Shown here piece by piece: positions 8,353 to 16,997 of a stretch of 64,000 nt of DNA. Source of the DNA: Caulobacter sp. CCUG 60055 (GTDB taxonomy: Bacteria; Pseudomonadota; Alphaproteobacteria; Caulobacterales; Caulobacteraceae); assembly GCF_022750545.1 (NCBI RefSeq), contig NZ_PUIC01000009.1:124001-188000 (forward strand), read 5' to 3'. A program made the position numbers and the translations under genes. How positions within the stretch are numbered: position 1 is the first letter of the stretch; each line of letters starts with the position of its first letter. A model generated the notes under the pieces. It made no database searches. It saw nothing but the letters and a program-made list of their open reading frames with translations, and was not told the origin of the DNA.

Positions 8353-9816
8353 TTACGAACTGGTGAAGCCGCCGCCCAGGGCGCGGACGAGGGCGACGTC
8401 GAGGGCGAAGGCGCGGCTTTCGAGGTCGGCGACGGCGCGCCGCTGGGCCAGCAGGGTCAGCTCGGCGAGCAGCACCGACTGGTAGTTGGCCAGGCCGCCC
8501 TCGTAGCGAAGCTTGGCGATGCGGTAGGCGTCCTCGTCGGCGGCCAGGGCGGCGCGGGATTCCGACAGGCGCTTGCTGAGCGCGCGCTCGCTGGCCGTGA
8601 CGTCGGCGACGTTGCGCAGCGCCTCGGTCACCGTCGCGTCATAGGCGGCGACGGCGGCGTCGCGGTCGGCCTGGGTTCCGCGCAGGTCGGCGCGCAGGCG
8701 GCCGCCCTCGAAGATCGGCAGGCTGAGCGCCGGCCCGATGCTGCCGATGTCCGACCCGCTCTCGAACAGCTTGTTCAGAAACAGCGACTGGGCTCCGACG
8801 AAGCCGGCGAGGTTGATGTTGGGATAGAAGGCCGCCTTGGCCTGGCGGATGCGGCTGTCGGCCGCCTGGGCCCGCCAGCGGGCGGCGGTGACGTCGGGCC
8901 GGCGGCCGATCAGGTCGGCGGCGAGGTTGGCCGGCAGGCCGAACGGCTTCAGGGTCGATGCGCCCGGGCGGGCGATGGCGAGGCCCCGGTCGGGCCCGGC
9001 GCCCAGCAGGGCGGCGATCTGGTTACGGGTCTGGGCGATCGCCTCGTCCAGGGCGGCGAGGTCGGCGCGGGCGGCCGGCGGGCCGGCCTCGGCCTGCTTC
9101 AGCTCGGCCTGGGTGTCGAGCCCGTTGGTCACCCGCCGCTGCACCAGGCCTTGCGTCTCCTCGCGCACGCGCACCGCCTGCTCGGCGACGTCGCGCTCGG
9201 CGTAGAGGCGGGCGAGGTCGGCGTAGGTCGAGGCCACCGCCGTCGACAGCATCAGCCGCGCCGCGGCGGCGTCGGCCTTGGCGGCCTGGATCTCGGAAGT
9301 AGCGGCGGCGACGGCGGCGCGGTTCTTGCCCCAGAAGTCCAGCTCCCAGGAGAAGTCCAGCGTCAGCTTGCCGTAGTCGTTGTAGCCCTGCGGCACGAAC
9401 TGCGCCGGGATGCCCAGGTTGTAGCTCTGCTTCATCTGCTGGACGCCGCCGTTCAGCGACACCGAAGGCAGGTCGGCGGCCTTGGTCTGGGCGGCGGCGG
9501 CGACCGCCTTGCGCACCCGGGCTTCCGCCTGGGCCAGGGTGGGCGAGCCGGTCAGCGCCTCGCCGACCAGGCCGTCGAGCTGGGCGTCGCCATAGGCCTT
9601 CCACCAGGAATCGCCCGGCCATTCGGCGGCCGGGGCGGCGAAGGACTGCGTCGAAGCATAGGCCTGGGGCGCCTTGGCCTGCCGCGCCGGCGTCGGCGCA
9701 GGCAGGCTGGCGCAAGCGGCCAGCGCCGAAGCGCCGGCCGCCGCGAACAAGACCGCGAGCCGGGACCTGCGGCCGCCGCGGCTGGGGGGAGGAGATGCGG
9801 CGTCGAGATCGGACAT
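8353..9816 (-). CDS. NodT-family outer-membrane efflux lipoprotein
   Basis: TolC-like channel of a tripartite efflux system. 487 residues from ATG 9816; a lipobox LAAC places the lipidated cysteine at residue 35. Two outer-membrane efflux repeats follow, with the typical SWELDFWGKNR and LSLPIFEGGRLRADL segments and long alanine-rich coiled-coil helices. An ORF extension to 9894 would run through the operator at 9838-9856 and is rejected. First gene of the operon nodT-hlyD-emrB and divergent from the TetR regulator gene; operator 1 ends 22 bases upstream of its start, which fits direct repression. Confidence 0.93.
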   Translation of the reverse strand: MSDLDAASPPPSRGGRRSRLAVLFAAAGASALAACASLPAPTPARQAKAPQAYASTQSFAAPAAEWPGDSWWKAYGDAQLDGLVGEALTGSPTLAQAEARVRKAVAAAAQTKAADLPSVSLNGGVQQMKQSYNLGIPAQFVPQGYNDYGKLTLDFSWELDFWGKNRAAVAAATSEIQAAKADAAAARLMLSTAVASTYADLARLYAERDVAEQAVRVREETQGLVQRRVTNGLDTQAELKQAEAGPPAARADLAALDEAIAQTRNQIAALLGAGPDRGLAIARPGASTLKPFGLPANLAADLIGRRPDVTAARWRAQAADSRIRQAKAAFYPNINLAGFVGAQSLFLNKLFESGSDIGSIGPALSLPIFEGGRLRADLRGTQADRDAAVAAYDATVTEALRNVADVTASERALSKRLSESRAALAADEDAYRIAKLRYEGGLANYQSVLLAELTLLAQRRAVADLESRAFALDVALVRALGGGFTSS

Positions 9817-9837
9817 GAGCGGCTCGTGGTCTTGAAT

Positions 9838-9856
9838 TGACCGTACTGTACGGTCA
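9838..9856. promoter_or_regulatory. TetR operator 1 (nodT side)
   Basis: TGACCGTACTGTACGGTCA: perfect 9-bp inverted repeat around one central base. It lies 22 bases before the nodT start in the divergent nodT/tetR intergenic region. Its near-copy is centred 59 bp away. Assignment to the adjacent TetR protein is inferred from position and palindromy. Confidence 0.85.
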
Positions 9857-9897
9857 TATTTCGGCCATATGGATGCCGATCCCTGGAGCGTCAAGAC

Positions 9898-9914
9898 GAC
9901 CGTACGGTACGGTC
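9898..9914. promoter_or_regulatory. TetR operator 2 (tetR side)
   Basis: GACCGTACGGTACGGTC: perfect 8-bp inverted repeat around one central base, ending 13 bases before the tetR ATG, where it could block the tetR promoter or leader. It shares the half-site GACCGTAC with operator 1, so autoregulation plus repression of the efflux operon is likely. Confidence 0.85.
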
Positions 9915-9927
9915 AGAAAAATTTCAC

Positions 9928-10578
9928 ATGCTGGACATCGCCAACAAACCCAAACTCGACCGCGACACCCGCCGCGAAGCCATTCTGGACGTCGCCCGCG
10001 ACGTCTTCCTGGAGGAAGGCTACGCCAGCGCCTCGATGTCGACGATCGCCGCCCGCCTGGGCGGTTCGAAAGGCACGCTCTACAACTACTTCAAGAACAA
10101 GGAGGAGTTGTTCGCCGCCTATGTGGTCAGGCACTGCGCTTGGCAGTCGGAGGCGATGTTCGCGATGCTGGCCGAGGACGAGGACGTCCACCGGGCGCTG
10201 ACCGAGCTCGGCCGCACCTATCTGTCGATCGTGCTGTCCGACTTCAGCCTGCGCAATTTCCGGGTGATCGTCGCCGAGGCGCAGCGTTCGCCCGCCATCG
10301 GCCGCGCCTTCTACGAGAGCGGCCCCCAGCGCGGCTCGCGCCTGCTGGCCGACTTCCTGGAGCAGGCCGCGGCCAAGGGACAGCTACGCGTCCCCGACCC
10401 GCTGCGCGCCGCCCATCAGTTCATCGGCCTGTGCCAGAACCGCCTGATGAAGGCGCGGCTCTGCAACTTCATGCCCGAGCCGACGCCCGAGGAGATCGAC
10501 GTCGAGGTGATCGCGGCCGTCGAGACCTTCCTCGCGGCCTTCGGCCCCCGCCCGGCCGCCGCTACTTCGGCCGCGTGA
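9928..10578 (+). CDS. TetR/AcrR-family efflux repressor
   Basis: 216-residue one-component regulator. The N-terminal helix-turn-helix spans about residues 20-60 with the signature MSTIAARLGGSKGTLYNYFKN; the recognition helix ends in LYNYF, as usual for the family. The C-terminal domain (about 80-205) is an all-helical ligand-binding and dimerisation domain resembling the AcrR/AefR group. It is transcribed divergently from the efflux operon and flanked by two matching palindromes, so it most likely represses both promoters until an efflux substrate binds. The inducer is unknown. Confidence 0.93.
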   Translation: MLDIANKPKLDRDTRREAILDVARDVFLEEGYASASMSTIAARLGGSKGTLYNYFKNKEELFAAYVVRHCAWQSEAMFAMLAEDEDVHRALTELGRTYLSIVLSDFSLRNFRVIVAEAQRSPAIGRAFYESGPQRGSRLLADFLEQAAAKGQLRVPDPLRAAHQFIGLCQNRLMKARLCNFMPEPTPEEIDVEVIAAVETFLAAFGPRPAAATSAA

Positions 10579-11005
10579 CCCCGGTATAGACCACCCGCCA
10601 GACGCCGTTCCGCCGCGCCCATACGTCGGCGAAGCGGAAGACGACGTCGAAGCGCTTGCCGCCGTCGACCCCGGTGGCCCGCACCAGCCCGCCCATCACC
10701 GCGCCGTCGCGCCACGCCGTCTCGATCGGCTCGCGCACGACGAACGGGTCCAGCCTGTAGGCGGGCGCGGTGAAGTCGGCGATCAGCTGGGCCTTGGTCT
10801 CCACCTCGCCGGCGCTGTTGACCAGGCGGTAGTCGTCGGCCAGCAGCCGCTCCAGCTCGGCGCGGTCGCCGGCGACCTGGGCCCGGTCGTAGTCGCGCAC
10901 CGCCCGCGCCAGGTCGGGCGGAACCGCGGCCTCGGCCCCGCCCGCTACGGCGGCGGCCAGCGCGGCCGCCAGGGCCAGGGACAGGGCCGCGTTGATCCTC
11001 GTCAT
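10562..11005 (-). CDS. Exported SnoaL/NTF2-like protein
   Basis: 147 residues from ATG 11005, preceded by AAGGAGAAACGAC, a strong ribosome site. The first 24 residues are a signal peptide (cleavage near AEA-AV). The rest is an NTF2-like cone fold of the DUF4440/SnoaL type: LARAVRDYDRAQVAGDRAEL, LADDYRLVNSAGEV and the C-terminal RRNGVWRVVYTGVT strand. Members of this fold bind small hydrophobic ligands or act as isomerases; no catalytic set is evident. It follows the DUF1579-like gene by 41 bases in the same operon. Its 3' end overlaps the end of tetR by 17 bases in convergent orientation. Confidence 0.8.
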   Translation of the reverse strand: MTRINAALSLALAAALAAAVAGGAEAAVPPDLARAVRDYDRAQVAGDRAELERLLADDYRLVNSAGEVETKAQLIADFTAPAYRLDPFVVREPIETAWRDGAVMGGLVRATGVDGGKRFDVVFRFADVWARRNGVWRVVYTGVTRPK

Positions 11006-11046
11006 GTCGTTTCTCCTTGGTTCGAGCCGCAGGTTCGGCCCCGTGT

Positions 11047-11619
11047 TCAGGCCGCGCGCGTGAAGGTCATGCGCCAGTTGGTCTCCCAGGTCCGGCCGCC
11101 GTCGGCCGAAAAGGCCTGCTCCCACCGCGGCGCGGCGGCGTCCGCGGTCGACCAGGCGAACCGCACCTTGATCGGGCGTCCCTCGAACAGGTCGTCGCCG
11201 AAGAACAGGCCGTTCCCGGCCTCGAAGCGGCCGAAGACCGGCGCATCGAGCCGCCCCGCCCGCCCGTCGATCCAGTAGATCGCCCACCGACGCGACCCCG
11301 GGTCGAACACCCGCATCGTCGCCGCCCGGTAACGGCCGGCCGGCAGGTCGATGACGTTGTCGTCGACATTGACCTGGCCGCCCATCAACGGAAGAGCCTC
11401 GCAGGTTCCGCCGAACCGCTCCCATTGCGTGTCGCCGGCCAGCCGGCGCTTCAGCCGTTCGTGGTCCACCCGCCACCGCCCCATGAGGAAGGCGAAATCG
11501 CCCGCCCCGCCGGGCCCTTCCGTCGCGGCGGCCTCGGCGGCGGTCGGAGCGCCCACCGCCAGAGCCAGGCCGGCGGCGATCAGTTCGCGGCGGCCGGCGC
11601 CGCCCTCGATCTCGGACAT
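11047..11619 (-). CDS. Exported DUF1579-like protein, possible Tat signal
   Basis: 190 residues from ATG 11619, which has AGGAGG nine bases upstream; a longer frame to 11673 is unlikely. The N-terminus GRRELIAAGLALAVG with twin arginines resembles a Tat export signal, ending near AEA-AA. The mature part (FAFLMGRWRVDHERLK, GRYRAATMRVFDPGSRRWAIYWID, TWETNWRMTFTR) is the lipocalin-like DUF1579 pattern. Function unknown. First gene of a two-gene operon with the NTF2-like protein, divergent from the WYL regulator, which is the obvious candidate controller. Confidence 0.78.
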   Translation of the reverse strand: MSEIEGGAGRRELIAAGLALAVGAPTAAEAAATEGPGGAGDFAFLMGRWRVDHERLKRRLAGDTQWERFGGTCEALPLMGGQVNVDDNVIDLPAGRYRAATMRVFDPGSRRWAIYWIDGRAGRLDAPVFGRFEAGNGLFFGDDLFEGRPIKVRFAWSTADAAAPRWEQAFSADGGRTWETNWRMTFTRAA

Positions 11620-11705
11620 AACAGAGCCTCCTCGGTTTCCGGTCGCCGAGGTGTAGACCCCATAAGCTGACATCCGGCGTCAGGATTATCTGCTAGGGTC
11701 GGGCG

Positions 11706-12695
11706 ATGCGATCGAGCCGGCTCCTGTCCATCCTGATCCTCCTGCAGACCCGGGGACGGATGACCGCCCAGGCCCTGGCGGCGACCTTCGAGGTGTCGGT
11801 CAGGACCATCTACCGCGACATCGACGCCCTTTCGGCCTCGGGCGTGCCGGTCTACGCCGACCGCGGCCCGAGCGGCGGCTTCCAGCTGCTCGACGGCTAC
11901 CGCACCCGCCTGACCGGCATGACTCCCGGCGAGGCCGAGACCCTGTTCCTGGCCGGCCTGCCGGGCGCCGCAGCCGAACTGGGCCTGGCCGAAGCGATGT
12001 CGGCGGCGCGGCTGAAACTGCTGGCCGCCCTGCCGGACGACCGCCGCCTGGGCGCCGAACGGATCGGCGCGCGCTTCCATCTCGACCCCGTCAACTGGTT
12101 CCGCGACGGCGACAGCGTCGGCCGCCTGCCCGAGATCGCCCGCACCGTCTGGAACGAGCAGCGGCTCTTCGTGCGCTACGAGCGCTGGAGCGGCGAGGTC
12201 GAGCGGCTGCTCGAACCCCTCGGCCTCGTGCTCAAGGCCGGGGTCTGGTACCTGGTCGCCCAGGTCGACGGCGCCCCGCGCGCCTATCGCGCCTCGAACA
12301 TCCTGGCCATGACGGTGCTCGACGAGCGGTTCGTCCGGCCCGCCGCGTTCGACCTCGCCGCCTTCTGGACGCGGTGGACGGCCCGCTACGAGGCCGACAT
12401 CTACAAGGACGTCGCCCAGGTGCGGTCGACGGCGCGCGGGCTTTCCCGGCTGCGCGAGATCAACGCCGCCCTCGGCGCGGCGGCCCGCGCGGCCCCGCCG
12501 CCGGACGCCGGGGGCTGGTCGGTCCTGACCATTCCGATCGAGACCGTCGACCAGGCCGCCCGCGACATCCTGCGGCTGGGCGGCGAGGTCGAGGCCCTGG
12601 CCCCGCCGGCGCTGCGGGCGCGCGTGCGCGAGCTGGCCCTGCGGCTGGCGGGCGGCCACGCGGGGGATCACGAAACCGTCGCCGACGGCGGCTAG
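11706..12695 (+). CDS. HTH/WYL-domain transcriptional regulator (YafY type)
   Basis: 329 residues. The N-terminal DeoR-like helix-turn-helix covers about residues 1-60, with TAQALAATFEVSVRTIYRDIDAL and GPSGGFQLL wing. The middle carries the WYL domain (about 140-210, with LKAGVWYLVAQVDGAPRAYR), followed by a C-terminal WCX-type extension. WYL domains bind small effectors or nucleic acid. The gene starts 86 bases from the divergent start of the exported DUF1579-like gene, suggesting local control of that operon. Start ATG 11706 is the only good choice and gives full-length HTH. Confidence 0.92.
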   Translation: MRSSRLLSILILLQTRGRMTAQALAATFEVSVRTIYRDIDALSASGVPVYADRGPSGGFQLLDGYRTRLTGMTPGEAETLFLAGLPGAAAELGLAEAMSAARLKLLAALPDDRRLGAERIGARFHLDPVNWFRDGDSVGRLPEIARTVWNEQRLFVRYERWSGEVERLLEPLGLVLKAGVWYLVAQVDGAPRAYRASNILAMTVLDERFVRPAAFDLAAFWTRWTARYEADIYKDVAQVRSTARGLSRLREINAALGAAARAAPPPDAGGWSVLTIPIETVDQAARDILRLGGEVEALAPPALRARVRELALRLAGGHAGDHETVADGG

Positions 12696-12778
12696 GCCCC
12701 GTCGTCCCGCCGCCCATTTTCGGCCGCGCCCGCCGCGCGGGGATGGAGCCGGGCTCCCGTCGCCTCTAGAAAGCCGCC

Positions 12779-14011
12779 ATGACCGCCCTCCGCGCCGCCG
12801 CCATCGCCCTTGTCCTGCTGACCGCCCAGACCGGAAGCGCCCATGCCGACGACCAGACCCACCTGGGCGCCGGCGACGCCGCCGCCATCGCCGCGGCCAA
12901 GGCCTCGCCCCTGGTCCGGCGCGAACAGGCGGCCGTGGCCGCCCTGGCCCAGGGCCTCGCCGATCCCCGCCTGCGCGCCGCCACGGTCGACGCGGTGTCG
13001 AACGAGGCGACCTGCATCGCCCATCGCGCCGGCCTGACCGCCGCCGGCAAGGCCGCCGTCGTCGCCGAACTGGAGCGTCAGGGCCTGATCGACGCCCAGG
13101 AGGGCGCGCGCGTTCCCGGCGGGCTGGCCGCCGGGCTGTTTCCGCCGGTCGTGGACGACGGCGGCGCCTGCCCGCACCTGCCCCAGCCGTTCTACGCCGC
13201 GCCGGGCGGCGACGAGGGCGGCCACCACGGCTGGCCGGGCGGCCTGCCGGGCCACACCCTGTTCAACGCCCGCAGCGGGCTCGACCTCGCCGGCCGCTAC
13301 GGCGACGAGCTGGCCCCGACGGGCGGGACCATCGACAAGGACCGCGTCGTCGCCGCCGCCCTGTGGCACGACTGGGCCAAGACCCTGGTGTTCCAATGGA
13401 CCGCCGACGGCGGCGAGTTCGTCGAGCTGCGCCTGGGCGGCCGCGGCCAGACCGACGACGCCGGCCGCCCGGGCGACAGCCGCACCGGCGCGCACCATAT
13501 CCTCAGCCTGGCCGAGGCCATGAGCCGCGGCCTGTCGCCCGAGCAGGTGATCGTCCAGGCCAGCGCCCACGCCGCGCCGACCGGCGGCGGCGAGTACAAG
13601 CTGGTCAACTGGCTGCGGACGGCGGCGATCATCGCCCGCGTCGATCCGGTGGCGCGCGGCTATCTGCGCCGCGACGCCGCCGGGACCCTGAGGCTGGCGC
13701 TCCCCGGGGCCGCCGACGCCGTCAGCGCCGACGGCGGCACGCCCTGGGCGCCGGAACGGCTGATCCATCACCTGTCGGACGGCAACTGGGCGTTCTCGGT
13801 CCCGGCGGCCCAGGCCGCCGACGCGGCGCTGAAGGCCGTCGCGGGCCGGTTCGGCTACGACCCCGGCGATCGCGCCCGCTACCGCACGCGGTTCCGCAAC
13901 GTGGTCCTGGCCCGGCTGGGCGCCGACGCCATCCAGGCGCTGAACGTCAAGGGCGGCCCCGACGCGGTCGCCACGGCGATCCAGGCCCTGCGCGCCGAAG
14001 GGGCGATCTGA
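12779..14011 (+). CDS. Exported HD-domain-like protein, unknown function
   Basis: 410 residues with a clean signal peptide (about 1-23, cleavage near AHA-DD). The central part has spaced histidines resembling the HD metal-dependent phosphohydrolase fold: HH at 149-150 and H in GLPGHTLFN, HD at 197-198 in ALWHDWAK, HH at 239-240 and H at 264 in QASAHAAP. An HD enzyme outside the cytoplasm would be unusual, because most HD proteins act on nucleotides. I recognise no named family. It stands alone between the WYL regulator and a small DUF7662-like gene, with 83 bases upstream. Confidence 0.65.
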   Translation: MTALRAAAIALVLLTAQTGSAHADDQTHLGAGDAAAIAAAKASPLVRREQAAVAALAQGLADPRLRAATVDAVSNEATCIAHRAGLTAAGKAAVVAELERQGLIDAQEGARVPGGLAAGLFPPVVDDGGACPHLPQPFYAAPGGDEGGHHGWPGGLPGHTLFNARSGLDLAGRYGDELAPTGGTIDKDRVVAAALWHDWAKTLVFQWTADGGEFVELRLGGRGQTDDAGRPGDSRTGAHHILSLAEAMSRGLSPEQVIVQASAHAAPTGGGEYKLVNWLRTAAIIARVDPVARGYLRRDAAGTLRLALPGAADAVSADGGTPWAPERLIHHLSDGNWAFSVPAAQAADAALKAVAGRFGYDPGDRARYRTRFRNVVLARLGADAIQALNVKGGPDAVATAIQALRAEGAI

Positions 14012-14110
14012 GCCCGCCCCCAATTCCCGCGCCAGCCGGCGCGCGAACGTCAAGCTTGTGTGTTAATGAGGCTTGGGGGCGCGAGACGGCCGGATGAAGG
14101 AGGCCTTGCG

Positions 14111-14374
14111 TTGGGAAAGTACGACCCGCTGCACCGCCACCTGCTGCGCCAGCAGACGGCCAGCTACGAAATGAGCTTCAGGGACGTCGAGCGGATCATC
14201 GGCGCCCTGCTCCCGCGCGGCGCCCAGCGCCCCGAATGGTGGGCCAACGAACAGGCGCCGGACCCCCGCCATGTCCAATGCCGCGCCTGGCTGGCGGCCG
14301 GCTTCCACGCCTTCCTGGTCAAGGGCGCCGAACGCATCCGCTTCGAGCGGCGGCAGGCCGCGCCCGCCGGCTGA
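14111..14374 (+). CDS. Small DUF7662-like protein
   Basis: 87 residues starting at TTG 14111, with GAAGGAGG seven bases upstream, which decides this start over an ATG at 14060. The opening GKYDPLHRHLLRQ and the later SFRDVERIIGALLP, WWANE and AWLAAGF segments match a small bacterial domain often found alone or next to restriction or nuclease genes. Predicted soluble, mixed alpha/beta. Function unknown; neighbours give no hint. Confidence 0.7.
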   Translation: MGKYDPLHRHLLRQQTASYEMSFRDVERIIGALLPRGAQRPEWWANEQAPDPRHVQCRAWLAAGFHAFLVKGAERIRFERRQAAPAG

Positions 14375-14508
14375 GCCGCTGCGTCCGCAAGCCCGCGCAA
14401 GGTAGGGGGAGGCCGTCGCCGAGCGTCATTTAGGCATGACGCCGGCGCTTATCGTTCCCCTTCCCCGCCCCCCGATCCCTCTCGACGCCGACGGCGGGGC
14501 CTGATCCC

Positions 14509-15597
14509 GTGCGCGGCCTGTTGAGAACGGTCCACCGCTGGTGCGGCCTGGTCGTCGCCGCCCTGTTCCTGGTCCAGGCCGTCAGCGGCGTCCTGTGGGC
14601 CAACCAGGAACGGCTGGCCCCCGTCTTCCATCCGGAGCTGAGGCTCGCCGCCCCGGCCAGCCCCGCCTCGCTCGACCAGATGCTGGCGTCGATCCACGCC
14701 TGGAACCCCCGAGGAAAACTCGACCGGATCGCGCTTCCCGTCTACGGCCCCGGCGCGGCGGCCGTCCGCGTCGACCTGCCGGGCCAGGGAACCCAGGTCC
14801 TGCAGCTCGATCCCGGCGCCGGCCGCGTGCTGTCGTCGGGACCGCTCTGGGCCTATCCGGAACAGTTCGCCGAACGGCTGCACGGCTCGTTGTTCCTGGG
14901 CGAGACCGGCCGCTGGCTGCTGTTCGCCGAGGGGCTGGTCCTGATGCTGATGGCGGTCAGCGGGCTGATCGTCTGGTGGCCCGGCCTGGCCCGCCTGGGC
15001 CGGGCGCTGACCGTGCGCCCCAGGGGCCCCATCCGCCGGCTGGTGCGCGAGCTGCACCTCGCGCCCGGCGCCCTGGCGGCGGGCTTCCTGCTGGTCACCG
15101 GCCTGACCGGCGCGCTGATGGCCGCCGAGCCCCTGACCGCCGCCCTGGTGTCGCGCTTCGCGCCGGTCGGGGCCGACGTCCGCCCCGCCCTCGCCCCGGT
15201 CCCGCCAGGCGCCGCGCCGCGCACGGCCGAGCAGGCGCTGGACGCCCTGCGCGCGCGCTACCCTGTCGGCCGGCTGGTCAAGGTCCGCACCCTGGGCCCC
15301 GGCGACCGCATGGTGCTGGGGGTCTTCCTCGACCGCCGCCCGCTCAACCCCCGCGCCTACAGCATGGTCGGGTTGGACAGGATGACCGGCGAGCTGACGG
15401 TGTTCGTCGACGCCGCCCGCAACCCGCCCGGCGACGTCGCCATCGCCTGGCTGACGCCGGTGCACGAGGGCGCGATCTTCGGCCCGTTGCGCCCCGTGGC
15501 GGCGACGGCGCTCGGCCTGACCCTGATCCTGATGGTCGTGACCGGCCTGTCCAACTGGAGCCTCCGCCGACGGCTGACGGCCCGTCCGGCGCGATGA
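14509..15597 (+). CDS. PepSY-associated transmembrane protein
   Basis: 362 residues from GTG 14509. Membrane segments are near residues 10-30 (VVAALFLVQAVSGVLWA), 142-165 (LVLMLMAVSGLIVWW), 188-212 and 335-355. The HRW motif in the first segment and the two periplasmic PepSY-like regions are typical of the iron-uptake/reductase-associated PepSY_TM family. These proteins often accompany siderophore receptors and may reduce ferric complexes, but no receptor is nearby here. Its TGA overlaps the ATG of the M17 aminopeptidase gene (ATGA), so the two are translationally coupled. Confidence 0.85.
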   Translation: MRGLLRTVHRWCGLVVAALFLVQAVSGVLWANQERLAPVFHPELRLAAPASPASLDQMLASIHAWNPRGKLDRIALPVYGPGAAAVRVDLPGQGTQVLQLDPGAGRVLSSGPLWAYPEQFAERLHGSLFLGETGRWLLFAEGLVLMLMAVSGLIVWWPGLARLGRALTVRPRGPIRRLVRELHLAPGALAAGFLLVTGLTGALMAAEPLTAALVSRFAPVGADVRPALAPVPPGAAPRTAEQALDALRARYPVGRLVKVRTLGPGDRMVLGVFLDRRPLNPRAYSMVGLDRMTGELTVFVDAARNPPGDVAIAWLTPVHEGAIFGPLRPVAATALGLTLILMVVTGLSNWSLRRRLTARPAR

Positions 15598-16991
15598 CGG
15601 AACCTGCGATGTACAATCTGGTCGACCCGCGCGCCGACGCGACGCCGCTCGTGACGGTCGCGGCGGACGACTATCCCCGCTGGCTCGACGCCGCGCCGGA
15701 GACTGCGCGCCGGTGGCTGACCAGGACCGGTTTCGTCGACCCCGTCCCCGGCGCCTTCGCCTTCCTGCCGGAAGACGCGGACGGCGACCCGCGCGTGCTC
15801 GGCGTCCTCGACGGCGGCGGGACGCCCGGCTGGGCGACGGCGGCCCTGGCCGCGACCCTGCCGCCGGGCGTCTACGCCATGACCGAGGCATGGCCGCCCG
15901 CCGTCGCCACGCGGCTGGCCCTGGGCTGGGCGCTGGCCGCCTATCGCTTCGACCGATACCGCCCGGCCGGCTCGGTCCGGGCCGCCGCACGGCTGGTCTG
16001 GCCGTCCGGCGCCGACCGCGCCGAGGTCGAGCGGATCGCCGGCGCGACGTTCATGGCCCGCGACCTGATCAACACGCCGGCCGAGGACATGGGCCCGGCC
16101 GAGCTGGCCGCCGCCGCCCTGGCGCTCGCGGCCGAGACGGGCGGGGAAGGCCGCCTCGTCGTCGGCGACGAGCTGCTGGGCCAGGGCTATCCGATGATCC
16201 ACGCCGTCGGCCGCGCCAGTCCTCGCGCGCCGCGCCTGATCGACCTGCGCTGGGGCGACCCCGCCGCGCCCCGGCTGACCCTGGTCGGCAAGGGCGTGTG
16301 CTTCGACACCGGCGGGCTGGACATCAAGTCCGAGGAGGCCATGCGGGGCATGAAGCGGGACATGGGCGGAGCCGCCGTCGTCCTCGCCCTGGCCCGCGCC
16401 CTGGTGGCGGCGGCGACGCCGGTGCGCCTGCGCGTGCTGATCCCGGCGGTGGACAACGCCGTGTCCGGCGACGCCATCCGACCGCTCGACGTGGTCCGCA
16501 CCCGCTCGGGCCGCACGGTCGAGATCAGCGACACCGACGCCGAGGGACGGCTGATCCTGTGCGAGGCGATCAGCGAAGCCTTGGACGAGGCGCCCGACCT
16601 GCTGGTCGACTGCGCCACCTTGACCGGCGCCGCGCGGATGGCGCTGGGAACCGAGATCCAGGCCGTGTTCTGCGAGGACGACGGCCTGGCCGCCGGACTG
16701 GTCGCCGCCGGCGAGGCGGTCGACGACCCGTTATGGCGGCTGCCGCTCTGGCGGCCCTATCGCAAGCTGCTCGACAGCAAGGTCGCCGACCTCCAGAACA
16801 TGGCCTCGACGCTGCTCGGCGGGGCGATCGCCGCCGCCGTGTTCCTGGCCGAGTTCGTTCCGGCCGGAACGCCCTGGATCCATCTGGACATCAACGCGGC
16901 CAACGCCGACGCCCGTCCGGGGCGGCCCGAAGGCGGGGAGGCGACGGGGCTGCGCGCCCTCTACGCCTTCCTCCGCGCCCGCTACGGCTGA
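15594..16991 (+). CDS. Leucyl aminopeptidase family M17
   Basis: Cytosolic two-metal aminopeptidase, 465 residues. Signatures in order: INTPAEDMGP (about 157-167), the metal and catalytic region VGKGVCFDTGGLDIK (about 231-245), DMGG and the family motif DTDAEGRL (about 312-319; usually NTDAEGRL). Start ATG 15594 overlaps the preceding stop as ATGA; ATG 15609 is an alternative. The N-terminal domain is divergent from PepA, as in the short M17 group. The convergent dipeptide epimerase 6 bases downstream suggests a role in splitting short or murein-derived peptides. Confidence 0.93.
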   Translation: MTEPAMYNLVDPRADATPLVTVAADDYPRWLDAAPETARRWLTRTGFVDPVPGAFAFLPEDADGDPRVLGVLDGGGTPGWATAALAATLPPGVYAMTEAWPPAVATRLALGWALAAYRFDRYRPAGSVRAAARLVWPSGADRAEVERIAGATFMARDLINTPAEDMGPAELAAAALALAAETGGEGRLVVGDELLGQGYPMIHAVGRASPRAPRLIDLRWGDPAAPRLTLVGKGVCFDTGGLDIKSEEAMRGMKRDMGGAAVVLALARALVAAATPVRLRVLIPAVDNAVSGDAIRPLDVVRTRSGRTVEISDTDAEGRLILCEAISEALDEAPDLLVDCATLTGAARMALGTEIQAVFCEDDGLAAGLVAAGEAVDDPLWRLPLWRPYRKLLDSKVADLQNMASTLLGGAIAAAVFLAEFVPAGTPWIHLDINAANADARPGRPEGGEATGLRALYAFLRARYG

Positions 16992-16997
16992 CCGGGC

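Noticed and set aside
14541-15590. Long open frame upstream of and continuous with the M17 aminopeptidase
   Set aside because: Arg/Pro/Gly-rich shadow of the PepSY gene in another frame; only the part from 15594 has peptidase sequence.
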